Shown: positions 9,729 through 18,412 of the stretch, one piece after another | How positions within the stretch are numbered: the stretch's first letter is position 1 | How the letters are laid out: the number at the start of each line of letters is the position of its first letter | DNA from: Fermentimonas sp. | Lineage (GTDB): Bacteria; Bacteroidota; Bacteroidia; Bacteroidales; Dysgonomonadaceae | Assembly: GCA_028709385.1 (NCBI GenBank) | Contig: JAQVXD010000021.1 | Span: forward strand, 1 to 44,678 | Direction: 5' to 3' | Length of the DNA: 44,678 nt | Made by a program: the position numbers and the translations under genes | The notes under the pieces: model-generated | What the model was told of the DNA's origin: nothing | Seen by the model: only the letters and a program-made list of their open reading frames with translations | Database searches by the model: none

Positions 9729-10382
9729 TTAGTTTTTATTAGCAAGGTTTACATAATACTCTGTCAGATCGTTGAATGTATCAAACTTTAAAGAGTAATT
9801 TTCTGTATTACCAAATCCGTAAGTCATAAATACAAAAGGGACACCTGCTTTTGCAGACTCCACACTGTCAGAATCTGTATCTCCTACATATACTGGAGAT
9901 TTCAGATCATGTTTATCTATAAGTAATTGCATATTATGATGCTTAGGTTTCAGGTTCATACCATGCTCCATGTAATCAATGATAAGATGATTTGTTTTTG
10001 TATGATTCATAAAGTTTACCAAACCATCTTTTTCGCAGTTACTTAAGAGAAACAACTTATAATCTTTTGCCAGACGCTCCATTCCCTCTATAACACCCTC
10101 ATAAATAACAGGCTTCATAGTGGGCACCAGTTCCTGATATGAGTCTATGACAGCTTCAAACAAAGTATCATGCATTTCGTCAGTCCATTCAGGTATCAGA
10201 GTATTAAGCATTACTCTGGCCTCTTTACCCATCAATCCGATTATATCTTCTCTGGAAATTGTATTGTTTTCCCCACACTTTTTGAAACCTTCTGTCCATG
10301 CTTTGGCATAAGTATCAACGTTATCCCAAAGAGTGCCGTCCATATCTAATATCAAGCCATCAGGCTTTTCTTCTGCTATCAT
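9729..10382 (-). CDS. HAD-superfamily hydrolase (phosphoglycolate phosphatase-like)
   Basis: Soluble phosphatase of 217 aa. HAD motif I is LDMDGTLWD with nucleophile and acid D13 and D15. Motif II is LLSNCEKDG, and motif IV is VYVGDTDSDSVESAKAG. A helical cap lies between motifs I and II, as in phosphoglycolate phosphatase and beta-phosphoglucomutase types. The start is the ATG at 10382; a TTG at 10397 is also in frame but less likely. It heads a run with a symporter and engB. The substrate is unknown; a sugar phosphate or phosphoglycolate would be typical. Confidence 0.88.
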   Translation of the reverse strand: MIAEEKPDGLILDMDGTLWDNVDTYAKAWTEGFKKCGENNTISREDIIGLMGKEARVMLNTLIPEWTDEMHDTLFEAVIDSYQELVPTMKPVIYEGVIEGMERLAKDYKLFLLSNCEKDGLVNFMNHTKTNHLIIDYMEHGMNLKPKHHNMQLLIDKHDLKSPVYVGDTDSDSVESAKAGVPFVFMTYGFGNTENYSLKFDTFNDLTEYYVNLANKN

Positions 10383-10443
10383 ATTTTTTGTCAGCAAAAG
10401 TACTCAACTAAGCCCTAAGGGGCAAATAAATAGTTATAAAAAA

Positions 10444-10475
10444 CAAATGTAGTGTTATCTTTGTTTAAACAACAA
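10444..10475 (-). promoter_or_regulatory. Putative promoter of the phosphatase-symporter-engB run
   Basis: On the minus strand TACATTTG (10451-10444) fits the TAnnTTTG -7 element. TTG (10475-10473) lies 21 bases further upstream, as in the Bacteroidota -33/-7 arrangement. It overlaps the oppositely oriented element for the lipid kinase gene. Confidence 0.45.
10456..10463 (+). promoter_or_regulatory. Putative -7 element of the lipid kinase promoter
   Basis: TATCTTTG matches TAnnTTTG exactly and lies 53 bases before the kinase start. No clear -33 TTTG at standard spacing. Confidence 0.5.
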
Positions 10476-10516
10476 TCCCTGAGTGCTTATCATAAAAATA
10501 ACAGACTTTAAAATAT

Positions 10517-11470
10517 ATGGCTAAAGACAAAGTATGCCTGATTATTAATCCCGTTTCGGGAACAGAATCCAAGAAGAACATACCAGAAGAAGTTGCAGCA
10601 GCAATAGATCAGAAAAAACAAGACCTGATAATTCGTGTAACAGGTTATCCCGAACATGCAACTGAGATTGCGAGGCAGGCAGCTAAGAAAAAATACAAGT
10701 ATGTGATTGCTGCAGGCGGAGATGGCACGGTTAATGAGATTGCCCGGGAACTGGTTAATACTAACACCACCCTGGGTATTTTACCATTAGGATCAGGTAA
10801 CGGTCTTGCCAGAGATTTAGGAATACCAATTGATATTGAAAAAGCCTTAGAAATAATTCTTAATGCACACACACGAACAATAGATTACGGTGTTGCCAAC
10901 GGCCATATCTTTTTTTGTACATGCGGATTTGGATTTGATGCTTTTGTTAGCGGAAGGTTTGCCGAGGATAAGAAACGGGGACCACTGGGATACGTAAGAA
11001 ACGTTCTGGAAAGTGTTGTTGACTTCAGGGCTGAAGAGTATGAAATTACTCATGACAATGGCAAACTGACAGAGAAGGCCTTTATTCTAACCTGTGCTAA
11101 TGCTTCGCAATATGGGAATGAAGCATATATTGCACCAAACGCCAGCATGTATGACGGTATGATGAATGTTTCAATTCTCAAACCACTTAACGCTTTGGAG
11201 ATACCACAGACAACGATACAGCTCTTCACAAAAAATATTGAAAAAAACAGTAAGATGATCTCCCTGGTTACACAAAAGCTACACATCAAACGAGCCAATC
11301 CGGGATTGATGCATATGGATGGTGAACCGGTATATACAGATAGTGAGGTGGATGTCCGTATTATTCACAAGGGACTAAAAGTATTCACTCCTACCCAATC
11401 CGAGATAAATGAAAGAAAGCGCAAAGAGAATGATAACATTTTCAGTGCGCTTACAAGATGGTTTAATTAA
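10517..11470 (+). CDS. Diacylglycerol/sphingosine kinase-family lipid kinase (YegS/BmrU-like)
   Basis: Soluble or membrane-associated lipid kinase of 317 aa. It begins with the family pattern CLIINPVSG (residues 7-15), has the catalytic ATP-binding motif GGDGTVNE (67-74) and the PLGSGNGLARDLGIP loop (90-104). The C-terminal beta-sandwich includes HMDGEPV near 276, with the conserved DGE. Members phosphorylate diacylglycerol, sphingosine-like bases or undecaprenol-related lipids; the substrate here is not decidable. It is a single gene divergent from the phosphatase and convergent with ovoA, whose stop lies only two bases away. Confidence 0.92.
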   Translation: MAKDKVCLIINPVSGTESKKNIPEEVAAAIDQKKQDLIIRVTGYPEHATEIARQAAKKKYKYVIAAGGDGTVNEIARELVNTNTTLGILPLGSGNGLARDLGIPIDIEKALEIILNAHTRTIDYGVANGHIFFCTCGFGFDAFVSGRFAEDKKRGPLGYVRNVLESVVDFRAEEYEITHDNGKLTEKAFILTCANASQYGNEAYIAPNASMYDGMMNVSILKPLNALEIPQTTIQLFTKNIEKNSKMISLVTQKLHIKRANPGLMHMDGEPVYTDSEVDVRIIHKGLKVFTPTQSEINERKRKENDNIFSALTRWFN

Positions 11471-11472
11471 AT

Positions 11473-13578
11473 CTATTTTTTCTTCCAGACTGTCACCTGC
11501 AGTATTCTCTTTTCGGTAAGTCTGGATGATTTTTTCTTCATCTGAATGATATTTTGTGGCTCTGCAAGTCTTTCAAAATTACTTTCAAGTGCGCTACTTA
11601 TTCCATCTAAAGAAGTAACAGGCTCGCCATCATGTTTGAATCCACCCGGCCATTTATCTCGAGGAGTTTTATATGTATCCCACTCATAATCAGAAGCTAT
11701 AACCAAAATACCCTTATCATTGATTCTATTATGAATCATAGACAAAAATAATTTTGGATCACTCAATTCCTCTAACAGGGCAGGTACAATAATCAGATCA
11801 TAACCTGAGTAGTTATCCTTCAGGTTCATGGCATCAGCCTGCATAAATAGTACATTATCCTTTACTTCGGACAGCTCGAAATCATTAAGCACGATGTCAC
11901 GATAAAACACCAATTCTCCCTCATCCTTCATGGTGTATCTAACATAACCCTGCTCCTGAAGCTGAATTGGAATACGTATCATACGAGCTGTGAAATCCAG
12001 TGCAGTAACATCTTTAAAGTTTCTTGCAAGTTCGAAAGCCAGGCGACCGGTGTCAGCATTCAGATCCAAAATTCTGGAATCAGGCTTATCCTTTAATAAA
12101 TCACTTACAATAACAGACAGCTGCTTTGAAAGGTTATGCGTGTCGGTATATGCATCACCCCAGTTATCTTCACATGAAAGAGCTACCTCTTCATCAGTTT
12201 CATAATCTGCCTGTTGAATTTTCAGTGGAGCATCAGACTCAATATACCTGAATCCGGCATGCTGATAAAAATGCCTCCTGAATGCGTATCGTGAGTGAAT
12301 AGTTGTTTCATTACCTGTTGAAATCCATGAACCACCCTTTATAAGATTGTGCTTCCCATCAAAGGTCGGGGTTGAAAAATCATCATACATCGGATGAACT
12401 TTAAATCCCGGGAAACCTGTAATAGGTGTTTCTGTCCATTGCCATACATTACCTATTACATCGAAAAAATGTCCCTGCTCGAACATATTTACTGGGCAAG
12501 GTGATGTAAAGTGCTCAAGATTGATATTGCCCGGAGCAAGTTCCCATTCAGTTACTTCAGTCAATTTAGCAACTTTGTGCAGACGATACCACTCAGCCTC
12601 TGTTGGCAGACGGAAAGTTTTTCCTGTCTTCAGGCTTTTCCAGTTACAAAAAGCTTTAGCCTCAAGATAATTCACTTCAACAGGCCAGCTCCATGGCATT
12701 GGAATCTCCTCTGCAACAAGACGAAGAAAATACCCTTTTTCATCTCTTCGCCAGAAAAGAGGCATCTCAGCCTGTTTAAAGTTTCTCCAATTCCATCCCT
12801 CTTCTGTCCAGTATTTTTGATCTGCATATCCTCCATCTTCAACAAATTCAAGAAATTCTCTGTTGGAAGTCAGATATTTTGCTGCAGCAAATTCGGCCAC
12901 CTCTTCTTCATAACTGCCATACTCATTATCCCACCCATACAAAGGATAATCCATAGGTTTTCCCAGTTTAACAACTGCACTGCTGACAGAAATCAACTCA
13001 TTATCGGGCGCATCACCGATTACTGGACAACGATCACCAAACAGTCCGGTTCTTAAATCCTCCAAAGGAAGCTGACGAATCAGAACAGAAGAAGTTTCCA
13101 GATGAATTCTCTCATGCTCAATACCCATCATAATTATCCAGAATGGACTATCCCAGTCGATCGGCAGTTCAAGAGGAGTGTTATCTATTACCTCAAGAAC
13201 TGTTTTTTTTACCTCATCACGATAAACACGCACCTCATGCACAGGCGGCCAGTCATAGTGATTATTATCCAAATCATCCCAACTCATCTCGTCCACACCA
13301 ATTGCGAAAATGGATTCAAATTTAGGATTAACCCTATGGTCAATGATCTTGGCAAGAAAAAGTTTATTAATATAAAAAGCAGCTGTATGCCCAAGATAAA
13401 ACAGAATTATATGCCTCAGAGGATCTCCTCGTTTGTAAAATATCTCATCCGATTTGAGCTGTGTATAAAGCAGTTCATCTATCGCCCATGTTTTCAGGAA
13501 GTAATCCCTAATTTCCTCTCTTTTATTATCAGGCGATCCTGAACGTAAATCAATTGTTTTAGTAATTAAATCAGTCAT
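11473..13578 (-). CDS. ovoA: OvoA: 5-histidylcysteine sulfoxide synthase / 4-mercaptohistidine N-methyltransferase
   Basis: Non-haem iron enzyme of 701 aa that joins cysteine and histidine to give 5-histidylcysteine sulfoxide, the first step to ovothiol, with a C-terminal methyltransferase for the last step. Three domains are seen. A DinB-like N-terminus has likely iron ligands H64 and the H155-x3-H159 pair in IEHERIHLETSSVL. A formylglycine-enzyme-type fold spans about 180-450 (GNVWQWTETP 376-385, GGSW 415-418, RRHFYQHAGFRY 434-445). A SAM methyltransferase spans about 475-701. The block NPKFESIFAIGVDEMSWDDL and the tail motif PGGFKHDGEPVTSLDGI are OvoA signatures that separate it from EgtB. 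SAM motif I reads LDLNADTG, short of the usual glycines. The start lies one base after the GNAT stop, so translation is probably coupled. No C-S lyase (OvoB) is in the window. Confidence 0.92.
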   Translation of the reverse strand: MTDLITKTIDLRSGSPDNKREEIRDYFLKTWAIDELLYTQLKSDEIFYKRGDPLRHIILFYLGHTAAFYINKLFLAKIIDHRVNPKFESIFAIGVDEMSWDDLDNNHYDWPPVHEVRVYRDEVKKTVLEVIDNTPLELPIDWDSPFWIIMMGIEHERIHLETSSVLIRQLPLEDLRTGLFGDRCPVIGDAPDNELISVSSAVVKLGKPMDYPLYGWDNEYGSYEEEVAEFAAAKYLTSNREFLEFVEDGGYADQKYWTEEGWNWRNFKQAEMPLFWRRDEKGYFLRLVAEEIPMPWSWPVEVNYLEAKAFCNWKSLKTGKTFRLPTEAEWYRLHKVAKLTEVTEWELAPGNINLEHFTSPCPVNMFEQGHFFDVIGNVWQWTETPITGFPGFKVHPMYDDFSTPTFDGKHNLIKGGSWISTGNETTIHSRYAFRRHFYQHAGFRYIESDAPLKIQQADYETDEEVALSCEDNWGDAYTDTHNLSKQLSVIVSDLLKDKPDSRILDLNADTGRLAFELARNFKDVTALDFTARMIRIPIQLQEQGYVRYTMKDEGELVFYRDIVLNDFELSEVKDNVLFMQADAMNLKDNYSGYDLIIVPALLEELSDPKLFLSMIHNRINDKGILVIASDYEWDTYKTPRDKWPGGFKHDGEPVTSLDGISSALESNFERLAEPQNIIQMKKKSSRLTEKRILQVTVWKKK

Positions 13579-13579
13579 T

Positions 13580-14134
13580 TTAGGAAGTAAGTTTTTTGTA
13601 TAAATATATTTTTTTCATTTGAAACTCTTCAGTCGGAGAACTCATTTTAGTTTGTGATATTTCTGCTATTTGTTTAAAACCAAGCTTTTGATAGAGCTTC
13701 AGTGCAGGTTTGTTTTTTTTCCAAACACGTATTGCCGCACCTGTATAGTCGCCAACTACCCTCTTCAGTAAGTTCTCAATTAAAGCAGTGGCTAAACCTA
13801 TCCTTCTAAAATCATTATGCACTATAACTTCAGCAATATAAACTGTGTTCTCTAACTTAATATCTTCAATTTTTCCAGCAGGAAACTCTTTATCATACAA
13901 TAATGATGTTGCAAGAGCGAAAGCTACAGGCTGATCATTGTCCAATACTACATTTCCGAAACCGTTTTGAATTAAATAATCAACTGTACTTTCAGATGTC
14001 TGATTGTCAATATACTGAGCATATTCACCCTTTGTAAATGTAAATATGTACAAATCAATTAATCTCCTTTTCAGCATCGGATAATTGTAGCGGTCAAGCC
14101 TTGTAATTCTGAATTTTGAATTAGAATCCTCCAT
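13580..14134 (-). CDS. GNAT-family N-acetyltransferase
   Basis: Predicted acetyltransferase of 184 aa. The acetyl-CoA core is recognisable: YIAEVIVHNDFRRIGLATALIENLL (about 98-122, in two parts) contains the R/Q-x-x-G-x-G/A loop as RRIGLA. Further on, RVWKKNKPALKLYQKLGF is the RimI-like C-terminal motif. An upstream TTG at 14182 would overlap the DUF2207 gene by 7 bases and add 16 residues; I prefer the ATG at 14134, since the extension shows no family similarity. It is tightly linked to ovoA, one base before its start. The acceptor is unknown; modification of a ribosomal or other protein N-terminus, or of an ovothiol-related thiol-histidine, are guesses, the second resting only on the linkage. 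Confidence 0.87.
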   Translation of the reverse strand: MEDSNSKFRITRLDRYNYPMLKRRLIDLYIFTFTKGEYAQYIDNQTSESTVDYLIQNGFGNVVLDNDQPVAFALATSLLYDKEFPAGKIEDIKLENTVYIAEVIVHNDFRRIGLATALIENLLKRVVGDYTGAAIRVWKKNKPALKLYQKLGFKQIAEISQTKMSSPTEEFQMKKIYLYKKLTS

Positions 14135-14175
14135 TCCTGTGATTTTAATATTCAACAATCTTTTGCATGGTATGT

Positions 14176-15933
14176 TCACCAACCTCCTACGCTGCCGCCA
14201 CCACCGCCCATTCCCGAAAAGCCGCCGCCAAAAGAGCCGCTGCTCCAGCTGCCGCCACCAGAGGAAGACGGATGGGTAGCGGAATGACTCATTGTATTTG
14301 AAAGTGTACTGTTCAGAGCATGCCCAAACATAGCTGCATTAACATATGTTCCTGTGTACCAGGTAGGCCTATAAGCTTCAGGCTTCACAGATGAAGACAG
14401 AAATGTTTTTTCAAATTTTTCACCCCAAACCTCTTCCATATCAAGAGCAATAGCATAAGGCAGTAACTCCTCAAACTTCTCAGGAGTAATCGCAGGAGGG
14501 TTAAAAAACTGCATACGTTTTTCTTCTGCAATATCAAGATACATTTTTAGTCCTTCAATATTTGACTTGTAATGAAGCTTTCTTTCACCGGGACGAACTA
14601 TCTGTATTGCATAAATTACATACAGGATGGCAAGTAAGGGAACAGTAATAAACAGAGCCTTTCTGTTTATCACGAAATGCATCAAGTTATTGTTTATAAA
14701 ATAAAACAGTATAATAACATATAGTACTACAGTGAGCCAGGGAACAATATGAAATTTAATATTTTGCCCTTCATCAATAACTGGTCTGTATTGTTTATTG
14801 AGACTTTTCCTGTAATTCTGCATCATTTCTGACACGTCCTTGTTGTATTTTCCATCAAGTTGTATGTTATTATCTGAATAAAAAAGATCTTGCAAGACAA
14901 CAGCCTCCTCTTCAGGCAATTTACTGTAATCACTTTTCAGACGAGTCAGAGAAAACACCCTGTCCTTACGCATACCAAACAGCCCTTTTTTCTCAATTAT
15001 CTCATCTATGGTTAGGTATCCTTTGACTGACAAGTTAACAATTGAAGCAGTTATCAGGTCATCCATAAAATACCCTTTATGCAGCATTCCTACGGCAGCG
15101 GGTGACAAACCGTCCGGTGGCGAAAACTGGGGGATAGCTACAGGCTTTGGTGGGTCTACTCCATATTTTTTCCAGGTAACGCGATAATAAACCAATAATA
15201 ACAGGACAAAAATCGCACTGACTAAAGCCATTCCGTTTTTATCGAACCATGTGAAAACTTTAGGTTCAAATCCTGCAGGTTGAGTAACGACACCTTTTGT
15301 AAAACCCACCGAAACAGTAAGCATCTCGTTAGGCGACAAATTGGTCACTAATGTTTTCAAAGATCCATCGTCATTAGTTTCAGAGAAACAGTCACTATCT
15401 TCAGATCCGATTCTCCCTGTGTAGCAATGTGAACTTATAATTCTTGCTTCCTCGGGCAAACGGACAACTGAACTCACGCTGTCTGTCATTTTATCTGATA
15501 CACCATTTACGTTCCAGCTCAGCTCGTCATAATCTTCAAAAAAACCAATCTGCCCTGCGGATTCATAGTTAATTTCATAATTATAAAACCCCGGTTCAAG
15601 AAGTATATTTCTGTCGCCTACATAAATTACCAGATCCCCACTCTCCTTTTCTGTAAAGAAGTTAACAGGATTACCATTCATAAGCACCCCGCTCACCGTG
15701 TAATCCATCCTTATGAGGTTGTTATGTATGTCGCTTCTGTTTAGTGGCAGCGTCCTTGTTATCCCCCGTTTGAAAATATCACCTTTCGAAAATATTCGAA
15801 TCTCCTCCTTGACTCTAATCATTCCTGATTTCTCAACCACGATATCCGAATGAAACGAGTAAATTTTCTCCTCCTGAGCTGCAATAGACAACGTGGAGAA
15901 AAGCAGAAAAATTAAGATATTAATATAACGCAT
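14176..15933 (-). CDS. DUF2207 domain membrane protein
   Basis: 585 aa. It has an N-terminal signal peptide (INILIFLLFSTLSIAAQ), an extracytoplasmic region of about 210 residues with the DUF2207 pattern (SFHSDIVVEKSGMIRVKEE), a membrane helix near 235-250, a cytoplasmic domain, and two further helices near 405-445. The C-terminal tail is almost entirely Gly, Ser and Trp (SSGGGSWSSGSFGGGFSG and beyond), typical of this family. Its function is not known. Family members are commonly next to lemA, as here: its ATG overlaps the lemA stop by one base (TAATG), so the two are translationally coupled. Confidence 0.88.
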   Translation of the reverse strand: MRYINILIFLLFSTLSIAAQEEKIYSFHSDIVVEKSGMIRVKEEIRIFSKGDIFKRGITRTLPLNRSDIHNNLIRMDYTVSGVLMNGNPVNFFTEKESGDLVIYVGDRNILLEPGFYNYEINYESAGQIGFFEDYDELSWNVNGVSDKMTDSVSSVVRLPEEARIISSHCYTGRIGSEDSDCFSETNDDGSLKTLVTNLSPNEMLTVSVGFTKGVVTQPAGFEPKVFTWFDKNGMALVSAIFVLLLLVYYRVTWKKYGVDPPKPVAIPQFSPPDGLSPAAVGMLHKGYFMDDLITASIVNLSVKGYLTIDEIIEKKGLFGMRKDRVFSLTRLKSDYSKLPEEEAVVLQDLFYSDNNIQLDGKYNKDVSEMMQNYRKSLNKQYRPVIDEGQNIKFHIVPWLTVVLYVIILFYFINNNLMHFVINRKALFITVPLLAILYVIYAIQIVRPGERKLHYKSNIEGLKMYLDIAEEKRMQFFNPPAITPEKFEELLPYAIALDMEEVWGEKFEKTFLSSSVKPEAYRPTWYTGTYVNAAMFGHALNSTLSNTMSHSATHPSSSGGGSWSSGSFGGGFSGMGGGGGSVGGW

Positions 15934-16490
15934 TAGAATTGTACGTTTGGAACTGCTTTTTCAGCTTCGTTTTCCAATTCAAAGAATAATGATTTTGTAA
16001 ACTTATACATTCCGGCAATAATATTGCTTGGAAAAGTATCAACAAGGATGTTATTCTCACGAACAGTGCCATTATAGTAACGTCTGGATTTTTCAATATC
16101 CGATTCAATAAGACTCAGCTGATCTTGCAATTGCAGGAAATTCTGATTAGCCTTAAGCTCTGGATACTGCTCCGCAACAGCCAGCAGCCTTATTAAAGCT
16201 GCGTTTAAATTATTCTCTGCAGCTTCCTGCGATTTTACGTCATTTGCCTGCATCGCTCCGGCCCTTGCTTTAGTGACACTATCGAATGTTTCTCTCTCGT
16301 GAGTAGCATAGCCTTTTACAGTTTCTACCAAATTAGGAATCAAATCATGTCGCTTTTTCAACTGAACATTTATGCCACTCCAGGCTTCCTGAACCATTGT
16401 ACGGAGTCTCACAAGCTTGTTATATACAGAAACCCCATACATAACAACAATTACGATCAGGATAAACAAAATAAGAATTACAGTACCCAT
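15933..16490 (-). CDS. lemA: LemA family protein
   Basis: 185 aa with an N-terminal membrane anchor (about 4-24, VILILFILIVIVVMYGVSVYN) followed by a four-helix bundle. The family hallmarks are VQEAWSGINVQLKKRHDLIPNLVE (about 33-56) and YPELKANQNFLQLQ near 120; RYYNGTVRENN near 138-148 is also conserved. The biochemical role of LemA proteins is unsettled; they are envelope proteins often paired with DUF2207 or TPM-domain proteins. It is the first gene of the minus-strand group lemA, DUF2207, GNAT, ovoA. Confidence 0.94.
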   Translation of the reverse strand: MGTVILILFILIVIVVMYGVSVYNKLVRLRTMVQEAWSGINVQLKKRHDLIPNLVETVKGYATHERETFDSVTKARAGAMQANDVKSQEAAENNLNAALIRLLAVAEQYPELKANQNFLQLQDQLSLIESDIEKSRRYYNGTVRENNILVDTFPSNIIAGMYKFTKSLFFELENEAEKAVPNVQF

Positions 16491-16524
16491 AGATTTAATT
16501 TTTAAATTAATGTATTATTTAAAA

Positions 16525-16532
16525 CAAATATA
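16525..16532 (-). promoter_or_regulatory. Putative -7 element of the lemA-ovoA operon
   Basis: Minus-strand TATATTTG fits TAnnTTTG and lies 34 bases upstream of the lemA start. A TTTG at 16567-16564 is 31 bases further away, too far for a normal -33 box. Confidence 0.4.
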
Positions 16533-16597
16533 CAACAGTTAAAGTTGTTTCATGATAGATAAACAAATCCCTTACAAACATAAAATTATAAAAATAA

Positions 16598-16631
16598 TTG
16601 CAATGTTAATATAAATATTGTTATATATTTG
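16598..16631 (+). promoter_or_regulatory. Putative promoter of the alcohol dehydrogenase gene
   Basis: TTG at 16598-16600 and TATATTTG at 16624-16631, 23 bases apart, slightly longer than the 19-21 base norm. The start codon is 101 bases downstream of the -7 element, so a 5' UTR of about 95 bases would follow. The surrounding DNA is very AT-rich, which raises the chance of a random match. Confidence 0.35.
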
Positions 16632-16732
16632 AAGACTTGTTATAATATATTTTTTTAAAACATTTCGAACAAGTAGGATGTATAATCGTTTAAGTAATAA
16701 ATATTACTGATGCCAAAAATAATTTTAAATAT

Positions 16733-17875
16733 ATGAAGAACTTTATTTTTCAGAACCCAACAAAACTGGTTTTTGGAAAGGGTCAAATAGAAAAGCTTTC
16801 TGAATTTATACCACAAGATGTGAACCTTTTGATAACTTACGGAGGTGGAAGTGTTACGAAGAATGGTGTATACGACCAGGTGAAAAATGCTCTAAAAGGA
16901 AGAAATTATACCGAATTCTGGGGAATTGAACCTAATCCGCGTGTAGAAACACTCAGAAAAGCTATAAAACTGGGAAAAGAAAAAGAAATTGATTATTTAC
17001 TTGCTGTTGGCGGAGGCTCAGTATTGGACGGGACCAAACTTATTGCTGCAGGAATTGCCTCTGATACAGACGCATGGGATATAGTACTGGGCGGAATCGC
17101 TGAAAAACAGATCCCTTTTTCGTCAGTAATGACAGTGCCTGCTACCGGTTCGGAAATGAATGGCGGGGCAGTAATTACAAGAGAAGAGACACATGAGAAG
17201 TTCTCTTTTGGAGGAAATTATCCTCAATTCTCCATACTCGATCCGGAGGTAACATATTCACTGTCTGAACATCAGATTGCATGCGGACTTGCTGATGCTT
17301 ATACGCATGTACTTGAACAGTATATGACAACTCCAGGACAATCGAGAATAATGGACAGATGGGCTGAGGGTTTGCTTTTGACAATAATAGAGATCGCTCC
17401 AAAAATAAAAGAAAATCCTAAGGATTATGATCTTATGGCCGACTATATGCTTTCAGCAACACTTGCTCTCAACGATTTCATCAGGATGGGCATAACCCAG
17501 GATTGGGCAACACATCAGATCGGGCATGAATTAACTGCACTGCATGGTATCACACACGGTCATTCGTTGGCTATAGTAATGCCTGGAACATTAAGTGTAT
17601 TGAAGGAACAGAAACATGACAAGCTGCTACAGTATGGTGAAAGGATTTTCAATATAACTGAGGGGTCTGAAGAAGAAAGAGTGAACAAAGCAATAGAAAA
17701 AACTGAAGAGTTCTACCGCTCACTTGGATTAACAACAAGACTCTCAGAAGAAGGAGTAGGAGAAGATACAATTGAAACAATAGCTCGTCGTTTCAATGAG
17801 CGTGGGGTTTCATTTGGTGAGAACCGCAATGTAACTGGTGATGTCGCAAGAGAAATTTTGATTAAATGCCTGTAG
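16733..17875 (+). CDS. Iron-containing alcohol dehydrogenase (BdhA/YqhD type)
   Basis: Cytoplasmic NAD(P)H-dependent alcohol/aldehyde oxidoreductase, 380 aa. The dinucleotide-binding domain has GGGSV (38-42) and VGGGSVLDGTKLIA (92-105). PATGSEMN (136-143) is the second conserved loop. Likely metal ligands are D188, H192, H261 and H275, in GLADAYTH and in the HQIGHELTALHGITHGH block, by comparison with YqhD. It begins FIFQNPTKLVFGKGQIE like butanol dehydrogenases. In a fermenter it would reduce aldehydes to recycle reduced cofactor. It is a single gene upstream of folK, with 96 bases between them. Confidence 0.94.
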   Translation: MKNFIFQNPTKLVFGKGQIEKLSEFIPQDVNLLITYGGGSVTKNGVYDQVKNALKGRNYTEFWGIEPNPRVETLRKAIKLGKEKEIDYLLAVGGGSVLDGTKLIAAGIASDTDAWDIVLGGIAEKQIPFSSVMTVPATGSEMNGGAVITREETHEKFSFGGNYPQFSILDPEVTYSLSEHQIACGLADAYTHVLEQYMTTPGQSRIMDRWAEGLLLTIIEIAPKIKENPKDYDLMADYMLSATLALNDFIRMGITQDWATHQIGHELTALHGITHGHSLAIVMPGTLSVLKEQKHDKLLQYGERIFNITEGSEEERVNKAIEKTEEFYRSLGLTTRLSEEGVGEDTIETIARRFNERGVSFGENRNVTGDVAREILIKCL

Positions 17876-17946
17876 CCATTAATGATTATTAGGACAAACA
17901 TTTAAACGTTTTCTAAATGCGGCTTATATAAATCCTTTTTTTTTTG

Positions 17947-17954
17947 TACGTTTG
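17947..17954 (+). promoter_or_regulatory. Putative -7 element of the folK promoter
   Basis: TACGTTTG fits TAnnTTTG and lies 17 bases before the folK ATG at 17972, so the 5' UTR would be only about 10 bases. A run of ten T lies immediately upstream. Confidence 0.45.
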
Positions 17955-17971
17955 TGTTTCAATTTATCAGT

Positions 17972-18406
17972 ATGAGCACAATTTTACTTAGCATAGGGTC
18001 CAATACGTTTGCAAAAACAAATATAGATAAAGCGAAGCGTATGCTTTCTTACGTATTCCCCGATATCATTTTCAGTGATCCAATTCTGTCTGAACCGGAA
18101 GATGACAATTTTAAATATCTGTTCCGAAATATTCTTGCAAGTTTTGAAACCGAAATGTCGCAGGAAGAAATAATTAGTAAGATTAAGCAGACAGAGAGGG
18201 CTGTTGGTCGTACACCAAAAGATAAATATATGGGCAAGGTCGTAATAGATATTGACCTGTTAAAGTACGACGAAGAGATACTCAGACCTCAGGATTTTGA
18301 AAAAGATTATGTTCAGCAGCTATTGGCTGATTTTGTAATACCTGAGCCAAAACACACTGATACACTGCCTGACGCTGCTGATACACCGGAAGAAGCCGAT
18401 CAATAG
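17972..18406 (+). CDS. folK: 2-amino-4-hydroxy-6-hydroxymethyldihydropteridine pyrophosphokinase
   Basis: Folate-pathway enzyme (144 aa) that transfers pyrophosphate from ATP to 6-hydroxymethyl-dihydropterin. It starts with the family pattern STILLSIGSN, and carries the Mg-binding motif as VVIDIDLLKYD, following the ERAVGRTPKDKYMGK stretch. It is shorter and more divergent than E. coli FolK (159 aa), especially between the two motifs, and ends in an acidic tail. I take the ATG at 17972; a GTG at 17954 in the same frame would add six residues that match nothing and overlap the promoter element. It converges on the RelA/SpoT gene with a 6-base gap. Confidence 0.85.
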   Translation: MSTILLSIGSNTFAKTNIDKAKRMLSYVFPDIIFSDPILSEPEDDNFKYLFRNILASFETEMSQEEIISKIKQTERAVGRTPKDKYMGKVVIDIDLLKYDEEILRPQDFEKDYVQQLLADFVIPEPKHTDTLPDAADTPEEADQ

Positions 18407-18412
18407 TTAATG

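Noticed and set aside
12511..13056. 181-codon open frame opposite ovoA
   Set aside because: It lies wholly antisense to a clear, conserved gene, has no family motif and low-complexity composition typical of a shadow frame.
13102..13542. 146-codon open frame opposite the ovoA N-terminus
   Set aside because: Fully covered by the iron-binding domain of ovoA and without recognisable features.
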